In this document: positions 22,203-34,680 of the stretch, piece after piece
Layout of the letters: every line of letters starts with the position of its first letter
Position numbering within the stretch: position 1 is the stretch's first letter
From: Aralia elata
Taxonomy: Eukaryota; Streptophyta; Magnoliopsida; Apiales; Araliaceae
NCBI GenBank assembly: GCA_034770075.1
Contig: JAVJAP010000124.1
Location: 83,965 to 147,964 of the forward strand
DNA: 64,000 nucleotides
Direction: 5' to 3'
The notes under the pieces: model-generated
What the model saw: only the letters and a program-made list of their open reading frames with translations
Databases searched by the model: none
What the model was told of the DNA's origin: nothing
Translations under genes and position numbers: made by a program

Positions 22203-23798
22203 TGTTAGAATATGCATGTTAAATTTGATGATGATGTGATTAATATATATTTGTACCAGTAGCTTTTATAAAGTCCTTAATGATAATATGATGTACAATA
22301 ACTTAGATTAGAAAGATCAAACTTGTTATGTTGATCTTAAGAGCTGAAATGATGTATAGAAAATATGATTGATTTGGTCGTAAAATCAGATTAAATGATC
22401 GTATAGTTACTCTAGCATTTCGTAATGTTAGCAAGGATCGCAGAGTAAACTATACTTTCGTAAAGCATCATATGAATGATTGCAGAGTTTGCCAAGTAAC
22501 TGTAGAGTTAAGATAAAACTCTCAGAGTTCACTAAAGATCGTATAGTGAAAATCAGATTGCAGAGTGATCATAAAATCGCAGAGTCTGGTAGAAGCTTAT
22601 AGAGTAAAGACAAGATCGCAGAGCCTGTATTCAGAACATAGAGTTCACTCCAAATCGTATAATGAAGTATGAATCGCAGAGAGACTCAAAGATCATTCAC
22701 TAAAGAAAGATCGTAGATAGCACATCATAGAGTATGTCTCTACTCGTAGAGTAATCGATCATAGAGCAAAACGTTGAGTAAGACCCAACACAGACTCAAT
22801 GTTTCTCATCAACTTTACGATCAACCAAAATTTGTAGAGTAAGTCAGAACTGACAGAGAACTAACAATAAGGAGTGTTGTAGAATGAAGAACCCAACGTA
22901 CTCTCCAAACATCTTTGGTTGAAATTGAAGATCGGAGCATGTTTGTGTCTAACAGCTAGTTTGGCGAAAGCGACAGCACCCATGTGGTTGGTGAGGTTGC
23001 AGTTTGATGTGACATGTCAAAGCCACAAAGCAAGCTGACACAACACCCCAAGAAGTCAACATCAAGGATCTTGGAGTATATGAACATTAAAGGCACAACG
23101 GGAACCTTACAACGGGAAACTCTTAAGAAGGTCTATATAAGAGCAAGCAGATTTCAACTCTAAGGAACAAATCACGAAGTACAAAGCTAAAATTTTGCCA
23201 AAGTCAAAAGAGATCCACTCTACAAAAGTGAACAACTTGTTTAAGCAGCTAAGTACCAAAGAAGTCAAGCTTATTGCCATCTTAGCAGTACCTCATAACA
23301 ACAATCGATCAACTATGATTCATTGTCTTAATGATAATATTTCGAGTCTAAATGACTTGAAGAGATCTTAGTGATCTGGACTTAGTGTCCCAGTCTTAGT
23401 GACTATACCGAGACTTAGTGACTCAAAGGAACCTAAGTGGTTCAGTTGTATCAGATCTTAGTGATCTACATCCTTAGTGGATTTCCTACTCGCTGAGTAG
23501 AAGAGTGGACTAGGAGTTATTTAGTCGACGAACCACTTAAAATTTCTTGTGTTATTTTATTTTCTGTCTTTACATTCTGCATATTATCTACTTTAATTAG
23601 TTGGTGGCTGACCTTCACATAAACTAAATTCAGAGTTGTGATTTCATTAAATCTTTAAGGGGGTTTTCAATCATTCCAATGTACTTAATTAACATTAAAT
23701 AATTAATTATCTGGTAATATATCCAAATCAAGTAAAAAGTTTTAAAGTATCTATTTAACTCCCCTTTTAGATCTTTTTTGTGCCTCTGAGAAACAATA
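22203..23798 (+). mobile_element. 5' LTR of Sirevirus-like element
   Basis: Starts TGTTAGAATATGC and ends GAGAAACAATA. It contains a degenerate array of CGTAGAGT-like words about every 20 bp at 22430-22870, a TATA box (TATATAAG) at 23134-23141, and an array of CTTAGTGA words at 23310-23480 near the LTR end. Confidence 0.9.
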
Positions 23799-23800
23799 AG

Positions 23801-23812
23801 TAGTATCAAAGC
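23801..23812 (+). promoter_or_regulatory. Primer-binding site of Sirevirus-like element
   Basis: TAGTATCAAAGC, two bases after the 5' LTR, differs at two positions from TGGTATCAGAGC, the initiator-Met tRNA site common in plant copia elements. Confidence 0.8.
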
Positions 23813-23854
23813 AGGTTCTCAAGAACATAAAGCTTAAACACTTTGAGTTGATCT

Positions 23855-24399
23855 ATGACACTAAATAAAATTAGTTCTGAGCTTGGTGGTAGAAATAAGT
23901 CATTCCTCCTAAATAGAAAAAAATTTGCTAACTGGAAGGTTTGTATGCAGGCTTACATGGATGCAATAGATGGTGAATTGTTTGATTTTGTTATCAATGG
24001 TCCATACGTACCAACCAAGCTTACACCAACAACAAATGATCTAAATAAGTAGCAGTCAAGCAGAGAGCTGAGTGGACTGAGAATGAAAAGAAGTTTGCAA
24101 GAAGCCTAGCCATTACATCACAGAGTGCACCAAGCCCCTACGAGAGGAGCTAAATAGTGATAAGAAGAAGTCCTATCTAAAGAAGGAGTACAAGGGCTAT
24201 AAGAAGTACCAGAAAAAGGAAAAAGGGCTTGTAGCTGAAAGATCGTGGAGCGATTCTAAAAATGATATCAGTGCTAAGTCCAGTGATGATGAAGGACCCC
24301 AAGTGGACAATCTCTATTTGATGGCCATAGAAGCAGATGCTGAAAAGACTACTGATTGTCATGAAATTGACATCAATAATTTATTTGAATTTAACTCTC

Positions 24400-24448
<49 letters not shown>

Positions 24449-25300
24449 GATCTTAGAACTGCATTGCATGATATAACAGTAGACTTACATCAATATATGA
24501 AATGATTCAGAGTTCTATCAAAAGACCATTCTCTTCTTCAAGAGGAGAAAGGGAAAGTACAAATGGAGTTGGAATAGCTCTACGAAGCACTGCCTCTCTA
24601 TCCAAACTTGAGGCTGAGAATACTAATTTGAGGCAGATAATTGAAGCTAATGCACAAAGAGAGTCTTCTCTAACCTCTAAGATAGAAGAGCTGAAAAAGA
24701 CAATCTCAATGTGGAATCGTTATTCCTCATCAACAGATTCCCTGATCACTAGTTAGAGAGTTGTCTCTGGTCGATCAGGTTTAGGGTTTGGAGATTCATC
24801 TCCAATCCCAAGTGTGGAAAATCTATTAGAGATTAACAACAGCAGTGCTTCTACTTCCCATAGAGGTATTGTGTTTGTGAAATTCGTATAGATTATTGAG
24901 CCGATTATTCTGAGTTATCCAATCTCTGCAAATCAGATTGTTGTTCCCAAAAACAATAGATCACATACTGGACTTGATTTTATAAAACCGCGGAGTAAGT
25001 CCAAGTCTACGATTGTGCCTCGAAGGATCATAGAGTCAAGTAAAACTAGCTCTACGAACCAACCTGGCATGAACCGTAGAGTTGGATTTTACTCTACGAA
25101 ATCTCAAAATCATAGAGCAGTACCGAAAACAGAGAAATTTTCAACCAAGAAGAAAGGTTGGTTATGCATATTCTCCATATGTGTCCCAAGTGAGAAGATA
25201 TCCACACACACACTCACTCATGTAACATATTAAATGTTATAACTGTTATTAAAATGCGCATATAGCTGCATTTTGCTATTATGATCATATTATCAACCCA
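23855..25300 (+). pseudogene. gag: Sirevirus-like gag remnant
   Basis: Starts ATG at 23855 with MTLNKISSELGGRNKSF and the segment ANWKVCMQAYMDAIDGELFDF, typical of copia Gag N-termini; a stop falls at 24050. Near 24103 the text jumps from ENEKKFAR to a Gag C-terminal piece reading SHYITECTKPLREEL in another frame. This is the second half of a zinc knuckle whose CXXC half is gone, so a large internal deletion removed the capsid core. A Lys-rich acidic linker follows, then a TA microsatellite (24403-24444), a coiled-coil-like stretch (24502-24755), and a second zinc knuckle near 25225-25275 (CYNCY, stop, NAHIAAFC). Many stops; non-functional. Confidence 0.75.
24403..24444. repeat. TA microsatellite in gag remnant
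   Basis: About 21 uninterrupted TA units inside former gag coding sequence, which shows that the reading frame is no longer under selection. Confidence 0.95.
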
Positions 25301-25411
25301 AAGTCAGGCAGATGTGGGTCCCAAAAAGAACTAATAAGGAAGAACTTAAGTAAATTTGGGTATCAAAATAAAGTATGATTTTGTATATAGGTATCGATCT
25401 CTACTAAATCT

Positions 25412-28400
25412 ATCTGGTTTCTTGATAATGGATGCTCCAGACATATGACTGGCAACAAAGCTCTCCTATCTGATTTCAAAGTTAAAGATGGTCCAATAGT
25501 TGTCTTTGGAGACAACAACTCTAGGAAGACCAGAGGCTATGGTTCGATTGGGAATAGCATTGTCTTATTTAGCAAAGTTGCCTACGTTGATGGATTGAAA
25601 CATAACCTGTTGAGCATAAGTTAACTATACAATAAAGTTCATCAAGTTATCTTCTTCAATAACCAGTGTCAAGTTTGAGACCTGGAAACAAATTCTTTGA
25701 CGTTGACTGGATCGAGAGAAGGCAACATATATGTGGTTAATCTCATTGAGCTTAGTTCATTTGCAACTGCTTGTTTCTTCGCTAAAGCTTCAGAAGATGT
25801 TGGTTGGTTGTGGCATCGAAGATTGTCCCATCTAAACTTCAAGAGTATGTCAAAGCTTGTCTCTAAGGATCTAGTTAAAGGACTGCCAAAGCTTAGCTTC
25901 GTTAATAAAAGACCTTGCAAGGCTTGTCAGGTTGGAAAGCAGACTAAAAGCTCATTTAAAAGTAAGGCAGTAAATTCAAACGAAAGGCCCCTGTAGCTGT
26001 TGCACATGAATTTATTTGGGTCTGTTCCAACTGCCACTCTTTGAGGTAAAAGATACTCACTAGTAATAGTGGATGACTATACCAGGTTCACATGGGTATT
26101 CTTTCTGAGCTCTAAGGATGAGACCAGCATTCAACTGATCAAATTCTTCAAGCTGGTTATAAATGAGAAGGGCAAAAAAATCAAAGCGATAAAGAGTGAC
26201 CATGGTAAAAAGTTCAACTATTCTGAGGTAGATCAATTTTGTGAAGATAATGGCATTCAGCATAACTTCTCAACTTCAAGAACTCCATAACAAAATAGAT
26301 CATTGATTCACTATACGTACAAGAACATGCCCTACGAGTTGTGGAAAGAAAAAAAACCAAACATCAGTTACTTTCATGTGTTCGGTTGTGCGTGCTACAT
26401 CCTTAATAATGGCAAGAGGTATCTGACGAAGTTCTAGCCCAAGTTAGACGAAAGAGTTTTTCTTGGATACTCTATGGAAAGCAAAGCGTATAGAGTGTTC
26501 AACAAAAATACATTGATCGTTGAAGTCACTATCCATGTTACTTTCGATGAGACTGACCAAGGCGAACTAAGCAAAGCTACTCAGCTTAGTGAAATCATAG
26601 AGCTTGACCCACCAATCGCAGAACAAGGGAACCCTATGATCGCAGATAATGTAGCCGTAGAGTCAGACCCAATGATCATAGTTCCAGACAAGGAGGTCGT
26701 AGAGTCTTTAGTTCTAAGTATAGGAACTCTACGAATTGATGAAGTAGCAAAGCGAGAACCAGATCTTGAAGGTCTCAAACAATAAGGCACAAGGACAAAT
26801 GTTCCATCTAAAAGTAGATGGACAATAAATCACACTCAAAACCTGATCATTGGTGATCCAAATGCTAGTGTCAAGATGAGGTCGGTCACTCAAAACGAAT
26901 GCTTCTACCTAAATTTTCTCTCTCAGATGGGGGCTAAGAAAATCGAAGAAACTATGAAAGATTTAAATTAGATTGAAGTTATGCAAGAGGAGCTGAATCA
27001 GTTTGAAAGAAGCAAAGTTTAGAGGCCAGTCCCAAGACCAAGAGATCATCTAGTCGTCAGCACCAAGTGGGTCTTCAGGAACAAGATGGATGAAGTTGGT
27101 GTAATCACAAGGAACAAGGTAAGAATGGTAGCAAAAGGCTATTCATAAGAAGAAGGGATCGACTACGATGAGACTTTTGCTCTTCTTGCTAGATTGGAAG
27201 CTATCAGAATGTTTGTAGCTTATGCAACCCACGTGAAGTTCAAAGTCTTTCAAATGGATGTCAAGAGTGTATTTCTGAATGGAGAACTTCAAGAAGAGGT
27301 TTATGTTAAAAAAACCTCCAGGTTTCACTGATCCAACTCAGTTAAATTATGTTTGTAAGTTAGATAAAGTACTTTATAGTTTAAAGCAAGCACCTAGGGC
27401 ATGGTATGAAACACTCATTACTTATCTTATTAAAAATAGATTTACTAGAAGTAGGGTAGACACAACACTATTCCTTAAGAAGCACAAGGATAAAATTTTA
27501 TTAGGTCAAACTTATATAGATGATATTATTTTTTGTTCTACTGACGAAAAATTGTGTGAGAGATTTGCCAAGTTGATGCACAGTAAATTTGAGATGAGCA
27601 TGATGGGTGAGCTGAACTTCTTCCTTGGACTTCAAGTGAAGCAAACTGATTAGGGAATCTTCCTCAACCAAGCTAAGTATGTCAAAGATCTACTTAAGAA
27701 GTATGACATAGAACCAGCTACTCCTATGAAGACTCATATGGCCTCTATAACCAAACTTGACAAGGATGAAAATCGTAAAAGTATTGATGTAACTCAATAC
27801 AGAGGTATGATAGGATCTCTCCTATATTTAATTGCTAGTAGGCCAGATATCATGTTCTCTACTTGTATTTGTGCTAGATTTCAAGTTAATTCTAAGGAAT
27901 CCCATCTAATTGTTGTTAAAAGGATTTTTGGATATCTCAAGGGTACTCCATATTTGGGATTGTGGTATCCCAAGGAGTTTCCCTTTGATCTAATTGGATA
28001 TTCAGATGTAAATTTTGCAGGATGCAAGATTGACAGCTGGAAAAACACTAGTGGTACATGTCAGATGATTGGAAACAGACTTGTTTCATGGTTTAGCAAG
28101 AAGCAGAACTCAGTGTCCACTTCAACTGTAAAAACTGAGTACATTGCTGTTAGCAGCTACTATGCTCAAATTTTATGGATAAAGAATCAACTAGCTGACT
28201 ATGGGTTTGATTTCAAGTCTATTCCTATATTTTGTAATAATAGAAGTGTTATTTCAATAACTCATAATCCTATCATGCATTCTAGGACTAAACATATAGA
28301 CATCAGATATCACTTTATTAGAGATCATGTGCAAAATGAAAATATATCCTTATATTTTATATCAACTAAAAATCAGCTTACAGATGTGTTCACCAAACCC

Positions 28401-28430
28401 TTAGACGAATCTAGGTTTAATAAGCTATGA
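25412..28430 (+). pseudogene. pol: Sirevirus-like pol: protease, integrase, RT, RNase H (dead)
   Basis: Protease: WFLDNGCSRHMTG with Asp at 25424, Asn in place of the usual Ser/Thr after it. Integrase zinc region: WHRRLSHLNF and CKACQVG (25800-25935). Integrase core 26000-26290: the first catalytic Asp appears as Asn (HMNLFG), the second is present (KSDHGKKF), and the segment with the catalytic Glu is deleted just after TSRTP. RT: WVFRNKMDEVG from about 27070, active site YIDD at 27513-27524. RNase H about 27990-28300 has Asn for Asp in CNNRSV. Frame changes from 2 to 3 in an A-run near 27308; stops occur at 25621, 25994, 26288, 26435, 26783 and elsewhere. The final RFNKL ends at 28430. The 27726-28430 part is still open over 234 codons. 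Confidence 0.9.
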
Positions 28431-29177
28431 GTTAGGAATGCTACATTTGCATCCTTAGTACTATGTTTTGGGAGTTACTAACAGTGCAGATAAGGATCAT
28501 AGAACTGTCCAAGAAAGGACATGTTCGTAGAGCTACCCAAAATTCATAGAAGAGAATGAAACTCGTAGAGTTGTTTGTAGATTAGAGGTTGATCATAGGA
28601 TAGGAAGTTGTTCATAGAATGAACCTAATCGTAGAATGGAAGCTGATCATAGAATAAGAAGTTATTCGTAGAATGGAAGCTGATCGTAAAATGGGAAGTT
28701 GTTCGTAGAATGAAAGCTAATCGTAGAATGGGAAGTTGTTCGTAGAATGAAAAGTTAATCGTAGAATGGAAGTTGTTCTCAGAGTGGACCATTGAACAAA
28801 GAGTCAACGTAGAGTTAAAAGTTTTTTAAAAAGTTTACTCTACGTCAAAGGAAGTTAAAGTGGTTATTTGCAGAGCGCATGACCTTCACGTCCAAGTAAG
28901 ACGAGTGGAAAGGAGAAGTTACTGCGGTACAGTTGTAAAATGCAGAACTGACACGATATATATCCAATCACATTCCACCTCGTATCCCACATCTGCAAAA
29001 TTAGAGGGAAGTGTTATAAATCCTTTTCAAATTTTCATCTGACCTTTACCCTTCTATTTTGCAATCTGAGATTTGTGCACTCAAACTTTCAAACTCTTAA
29101 ACTTTGGAGTTCTAGTCTCTCAAAGCTTCAAAAAACTTAAACACTTTCTTGTTCGTTCAGCTCTAATACCAAAGAAG
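28431..29177 (+). other. Spacer between pol and extra ORF, with tandem repeats
   Basis: No ORF is recognised. 28560-28795 holds a tandem array of about a dozen 17-bp units of the form GTTCGTAGAATGGAAGC / GATCGTAGAATGGGAA, which pair into ~34-bp repeats. Similar isolated words occur up to 28840. Confidence 0.75.
28560..28795. repeat. 17-bp / 34-bp tandem repeat array (CGTAGAATG)
   Basis: Consecutive CGTAGAATG or near variants follow each other every 16-18 bases. The core is the same family of word that is scattered through the LTRs and linkers of this element. Confidence 0.85.
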
Positions 29178-32100
29178 ATGGCCAACTACCAAGTTATCAC
29201 TGGGAATTAACTGTACTTTGAGAAATTTGTTATAGCTGAGAAGAAATTTAGAGATATACTGATTCTTGTGTAAGAGGTTGGCTTCTCTGACTGCTTGGAG
29301 ACTAGCACAAGCATCTACACTGAGCTGGTGAAGGAATTTTATCTGAATGTTGCACATGTAGATGGTGTTCTGGTTACCAAAATCAAAGCCACCTCCCTGC
29401 GGATGGAGGTAGTAGAGCTCAACTTCAACCTGGGTTTTGTTAACCAAGGTCTTACCTCCTTTGATGAGGTCAATGCCAAGGAGGGCATAAAGCTGATGGG
29501 GTACAAGAAAAACACTCAGTTGAAGGGAATTAAGAAGGAGTTCCCACAAAAGTATGAGTTTATTGTCGATATTGTTGGCAAGTGTATCTTGTGTAAGGAC
29601 TCTGCTCACGATTCAGTTAGTGAGCTTCAGCTGAAGAACATGATTGCAATCATCATACAAAAGGAGATCATCTTTGGCACCATTTTCATGGACTGGCTAG
29701 CAAAATGGGTTAAAGATGATGGAAAGAAGAAAACAGCAGGCAAACCAACGCGCAAGATGTTCTACGGGCGATTCATCAGTATCGTCCTGAAGAAGAGGTT
29801 GAAGAGCAAGATTGGAGACCAAGAAGGTGAGCCCCTTAATGTCAACAAGAAGATTGCCCTCAAGCTCTTCAAAAACTAGGAGAAAAATCCAATTAAAACT
29901 CTAAAGTCAAGGCAATCTGAAAGCAGCGAACGTACAATAAGTAAAGTTTAGAAGCTGACCAAGGCCAAGAGGAAAGTGGTTGTCATACAAGAAGAAATTT
30001 CTCAGGGGTCTGCTGTTTCTCATGTACCTGAAGCCTTAGCTTCAACAGCAAAACAACCCCTACAGAAAAAGAAGAAAGTAGAGGAAATTCCCAAGGAACC
30101 TCAAGACACTCCTTCTGATCCTGAGGTGAGGGAGATAAAAATTCATACACTACTATCCTAGCTAGCAAAGAAGAAGATGAAGAGCTTGCGAAGGAAACGT
30201 CAGAAAAAGACCTTAGTAAGGCCTCTTGAACTTTCCACAGAAGAACAAGCAGGAAAGTTGATCATTAAGAAACCCTCCTCTCCAATCGTAGAGCATTACT
30301 AAGAAGCTGATGAGATGATAGCAGGGATGGCCGAAGTGCCCGAGCCACTTCAAAAGGAAATGATGGCCGAGACGGCTTCTACGCCTGAGCCATAAGAAAG
30401 TGAAGAAGAAATGACGGTGATGATTGATGTGTTGGAGCCACAAGAAATTGAAGAAGAGATAGTTATTAAGGTTCCAAGTCCTGAGCCAAAAAAAAGAAAG
30501 AAGAAACTAAGTTAAATGATGAAGAAAGCAGAGAAGAAGAAGGAGACGTCAAAGAAGAAGAAGACAAAAAAAGGATTATAAAAAGAAGAAAACCCCAGAG
30601 GTAATTCAATCACCTCAGGCTATCTCTGAGGGTGAGGTAGAAAGAGATAAGCCCAGCTCCTCTGATGATTCACTAGTCCTTACAAAGATCAATACTATAA
30701 TTCGTGACATCAATAGAGAGTTCGACCCTCTGGTCATCAAGTCAGAAGATCCAGACTATGAGGGGGAGCAACCAATGTCCATTTAAATACACTTCTCAAA
30801 TCAAACTATGGAGGCTCAACTTCGACTAAGGCGAGTTGTGCTGACAAGAAGGGAGATTCGAGAAGCCTTTCATCATCTCCTTGATAACTTCGTAGGAATA
30901 GGGGAGAGATGAATGAGATTGGTGGCATCCAAAGATTTACTCTATGATTACTACGGAGACTTGGAGATAGACAGAAGGACCACCATTTTTGATCCAGAAC
31001 GTGACCAACTATTCTACTTCATGCCTTTGATGCCATTAGTGAGAGCAGTCATACAAGGAGATTGGAGCTTCATAAGATAGAATTTCTCCAGATATCCAAA
31101 TTCGAAGCTGGTGGCCCAAAACTTTCCAAGAGTTCTTAAATTAATATGCTACCAGAACAATCTATTATGAGCCTTCCTCCTCTTCGTGCTCATATAATAA
31201 GGTAACATTTATTCCTAATTCTTTATTTGATATATCTTCACTTTTACCATTCTTTAATTGTGATGACGATGTCGTAAAGTCCCCCCTACAATCTCTGAGC
31301 AACCCTCTACACCTTCTGATTCTTTCATTTATTCTCCGTTCGTAGAGTAGAGTCCCAACATGCTACGGACGATATCGTTAAAACTAATTCTCCGGTCGTA
31401 GAATCCCAACACTCTACGAACTATAACAATTTACCCCACTCCCCGATCATAGAATCTCAATACACTATGATAGATGTACATAATACTCTGTTTCCTATAC
31501 ACATTCATTCTATAAAATCTTCACATGTGCATATAAATTCTAAATCTCCATCTCCTATATCTTCTCTAGTGGTAGAGTCTCAAAACCCTACGATTGATGT
31601 AAATACTTAATCTACTATACATATTCTAGATATAGCTATACCTTCTCCTATACAAACTGCACAACCATATACACCTTATATTACTCATACAGATATACCC
31701 TCCTCCTCAAATAATGAATTCTTTGACCTAACTCTTGCTGTATCCAATCTCAATCGAAGTGATAAGATTGGTTCTGAAGCTCTTTTAACTCAAATCATGG
31801 AGCATGTCTCAATAATCCCTTCTAAAAATCAATTAGCTGATCTGATGGCTCACCTTGCTGAAGAAATACATCAAAGTATTGAAGAAAACTCCATTGAAAT
31901 TTATTAGAAAATGAACAAAATAACTGAAGCTGCAAGCCAACTACCTGGAGAAATGAGTAAGGAATTTCATAAGAGGATGAAGAAAATTTTCAAGGATATG
32001 TCAAACAGTCTCAGTCAGAGGGATCAAGTTTTCCTGGAAAGGATTATTGAACATAAAAATATTGTTCTAGATCTCCAAAAGCAGAATCAAAGTTTTATCC

Positions 32101-32270
32101 AACTTCATTCAGATAAAGTTTTTGAGCTAAGCTCTTCCTTCTCGAATTTCAAAGGTATGATGATAGAACGCACTACCATGGCTCTTGTTCATCATCAGCG
32201 TAATCAAACTGATGCAAGACAGTGCGAGATCCGAGATGACAGTGCCATGTCAACCACCCAATTGTAAGAG
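29178..32270 (+). pseudogene. Extra 3' ORF region of Sirevirus-like element
   Basis: Mostly one frame (frame 3) with stops. It starts MANYQVITGN at 29178. The 29295-29879 part is open for 194 codons and includes TELVKEFYLNVAHVDGV and the segment FVNQGLTSFDEVNAKEGIKLMG. It resembles the plant-transposon-type domain that often follows pol in Sireviruses (recognised by style, not searched). A Lys/Glu/Pro-rich stretch follows at 29976-30560, then FDPERDQLFYFMPLMPLVRAV (about 30990-31050). A motif-rich low-constraint stretch spans 31250-31700, and a helical, coiled-coil-like segment spans 31911-32267 (MNKITEAASQLPGEMSKEFHKR). Older literature calls this an env-like ORF. No signal peptide or transmembrane segment is obvious, so an envelope role is not supported here. 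Confidence 0.6.
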
Positions 32271-32920
32271 CTTGTTGAAGTTGTAAAACTGCTTTCTAAT
32301 GATTATAATGATGACAAAAAAAGGGACAGAACAAGACACAGGGAGAATGCAAGAGATAGGGGGAGAAAAGAACCTCAAAGAAGAGCACCCAAACATCAAT
32401 TTAACCTCCTCAACGAACTATTTAACCTCAAACAGCTCTACCTATTAATCGTGGCCATTCAACCTCTTCAAGGCATGAATCGTTGAGTGCAGTGACCCCC
32501 ACTGTCATAAGACTTCCATCTGGTGATCCCATGTCCCTCAATAAAAATCTTTAGGGGATTTGCGTTCAAGGGGAAAAAAATAGGCATGCCTAATCTTGGA
32601 CCAAGGGACTCAATAGAAGAGATTCAAAATAGGGAAGCTGAAGGCCAAGAGCAGTATAGAAAAAAAGTCGAGGAAAGAAATGGCTTTCAAAGGAAAAGAG
32701 GGGAATGAGATAGATAAGTAAGTATTGAGATATACTTTTGTTTGTAAAAATTTTTGTTGTAAATTTCTATACTCTTTACAAAATATTTATACATCAATAA
32801 ATTTAATTTTTTGATCTACCAATACAGTTGCTCACTGTGTTTGAAGTCATATTTAAATTTCAAGCAATTGCATGGTAGAATTGATTAATGATTTGAACCT
32901 ACTGGTTTTGTCATCATTCA

Positions 32921-32932
32921 ATAGGGGGAGAT
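32921..32932 (+). promoter_or_regulatory. Polypurine tract of Sirevirus-like element
   Basis: ATAGGGGGAGAT directly precedes the 3' LTR start TGTAAGAG. Confidence 0.85.
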
Positions 32933-34528
32933 TGTAAGAGTCTGCATGATAAATTTGATGATGACTTAATTAATGTATATTTATACTAATAGCTTTTATA
33001 AAGTCCTTAATAATAATATGATGCACAATGACTTAGATTAGAAAGATCAAACTTGTTAGGTTGATCTTAAAAGCTAAAATGACATATAAAAACTAGGATT
33101 GATTTGGTTATAGAATCGGATTAAACGATCGTATAGTTCTTCTGGCATTACGTAATGTTAGCAAGGATCGCAGAGTAAACTATACTTTTGTAAAGCATCA
33201 TATGAATGATCGTAGAGTCTGCCAAGTAACTATAGAGTTAAGACAAGACTCGCAGAGTTCACTAATGATCGTATAGCGAAGATCAGATCGCAGAGTGAAC
33301 AGAAAATTACAGAATCTGGCAAAAGCTCGTAGAGTAAAGACAAGATCATAGAGCTTGTATTCAGAATGTAGAGTTCACTCCAAATCGTATAGTGAAGTAT
33401 AAATTGCAGAGTGACTCAAAGATTATTCAGTGAAGAAAGATCATAGAGAGCACATCGTAGAGTATGTCTCTACTCTTAGAGTAAACAATCGTATAGCAGA
33501 ACGTAGAGCTCAGAACGTTGAGTAAGACTTAGCATAAGCTCTACGTTTCTCATCAAACTCTACGGTAGACCACAATTCATAGAGCAAGTCAGGACTAACA
33601 ATGAAGAATGTTGCAGGATGAAGAACTTAACGTACTCTCCAAACATCCTTGGTTAAAATCGAAGATCAGAGCATGTTTGTGTCTAACAGTTAGTTTGGCG
33701 AAAGCGACAACACCTATATGGTTAGTGAGGTTACAGTCTGATGTGACAGGTCAAAGCCGCAAAGCAAGTGAGCACAACACCTCAAGAAGTCAACATCAAA
33801 GATCTTAGAGTATTTGAGAATTAAATGCACAATGAGAACCTTGTAATAGAAAACTCTCAAGAAAGTTTATATAAAAGCAAGCAGATTTCAAATCCAAGTA
33901 ACGAATCACGAAGTACAAAGCTAAAATTATGCCAAAGTCAAAAGAGCTCCACTCTACGAAAGTGAGCAACTTGTTCAAACTGCTAAGTACTGAAGAAGTC
34001 AAGCTTATTGCCATCTTAGCAATACCTCACAACAACAATCAATCAACTGTGATTCATGGTCTTAGTGACAATATTCTGAGTCTAAGTGACTTGAAGAGAT
34101 CTTAGTGATCTGGACTTAATGTCCCAATCTTAGTGAGTATACTGAAATTTAGTGACTCGTAGGAACTTAAGTGGTTCAGTTGTATCAAATCTTAGTGATC
34201 TACATCCTTAGTGGATTTCCTACTCGCTGAGTAGAAGAGTGGACTAAGAGTTATTCAGTCTCCGATCCACTAAAAATTACCTATGTTATTTTATTTTGTC
34301 TTTACATTCTGCATAGTATCTGCTTTAATTAATTGGTGATTGACCTTTACATAAACTAAATTTAAATCTTTGATTTCATTAAATCTTTAAGGGAGTTTTT
34401 AATCATTTCGTTGTGCTTAATTAACATTAATTAATTAATTATCTGGTAATATATCCAAATCAAGTAAAAAGTTTTAAAAGATCTATAAAACCCCTTCTAG
34501 ATCTCTTTTGTGCCTTTGAGAAACAACA
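32933..34528 (+). mobile_element. 3' LTR of Sirevirus-like element
   Basis: Starts TGTAAGAGTCTGCATG, ends GAGAAACAACA; same length as the 5' LTR. The CGTAGAGT-type array is at about 33130-33600, the TATA box (TATATAAA) at 33868-33875 and CTTAGTGA words at 34060-34220. TSD GTTAT follows at 34529-34533. Confidence 0.9.
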
Positions 34529-34680
34529 GTTATGTCTCTCACTTAGGCCGGTGCCAATGGCTTGAGTACGTTTTTTTGTTTTGAGGATTTTTTGGCTGGT
34601 ATCTCTACATAATTTTCGAGTGCATACTTCGATTAAGCTTTCTTAGTCTATTTCATGTACTTAGAGACTATAGGGAGGTG

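Larger units (their letters stand above)
22203..34528 (+). mobile_element. Complete, old Sirevirus-like Ty1/copia element
   Basis: Length 12,326 bp. Two LTRs of exactly 1596 bp (22203-23798 and 32933-34528) are flanked by GTTAT at 22198-22202 and 34529-34533. A TAGTATCAAAGC primer site follows the 5' LTR and an AGGGGGAG polypurine tract precedes the 3' LTR. The order is gag, protease, integrase, RT, RNase H (copia order), followed by 4.5 kb with an extra ORF region. Large size, long LTRs and an extra ORF after pol are known features of Sireviruses. Eleven mismatches in the first 61 LTR positions indicate an old insertion. All coding regions are broken. Confidence 0.9.

Noticed and set aside
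29163..29609. 148-codon minus-strand open frame
   Set aside because: Antisense shadow of the Sirevirus-like extra ORF, which has recognisable protein character on the plus strand.
29178..32270. Envelope gene making the Sirevirus-like element a retrovirus
   Set aside because: No signal peptide, membrane segment or cleavage site is visible, and the visible composition (Lys/Glu-rich, helical) does not suggest an envelope protein.
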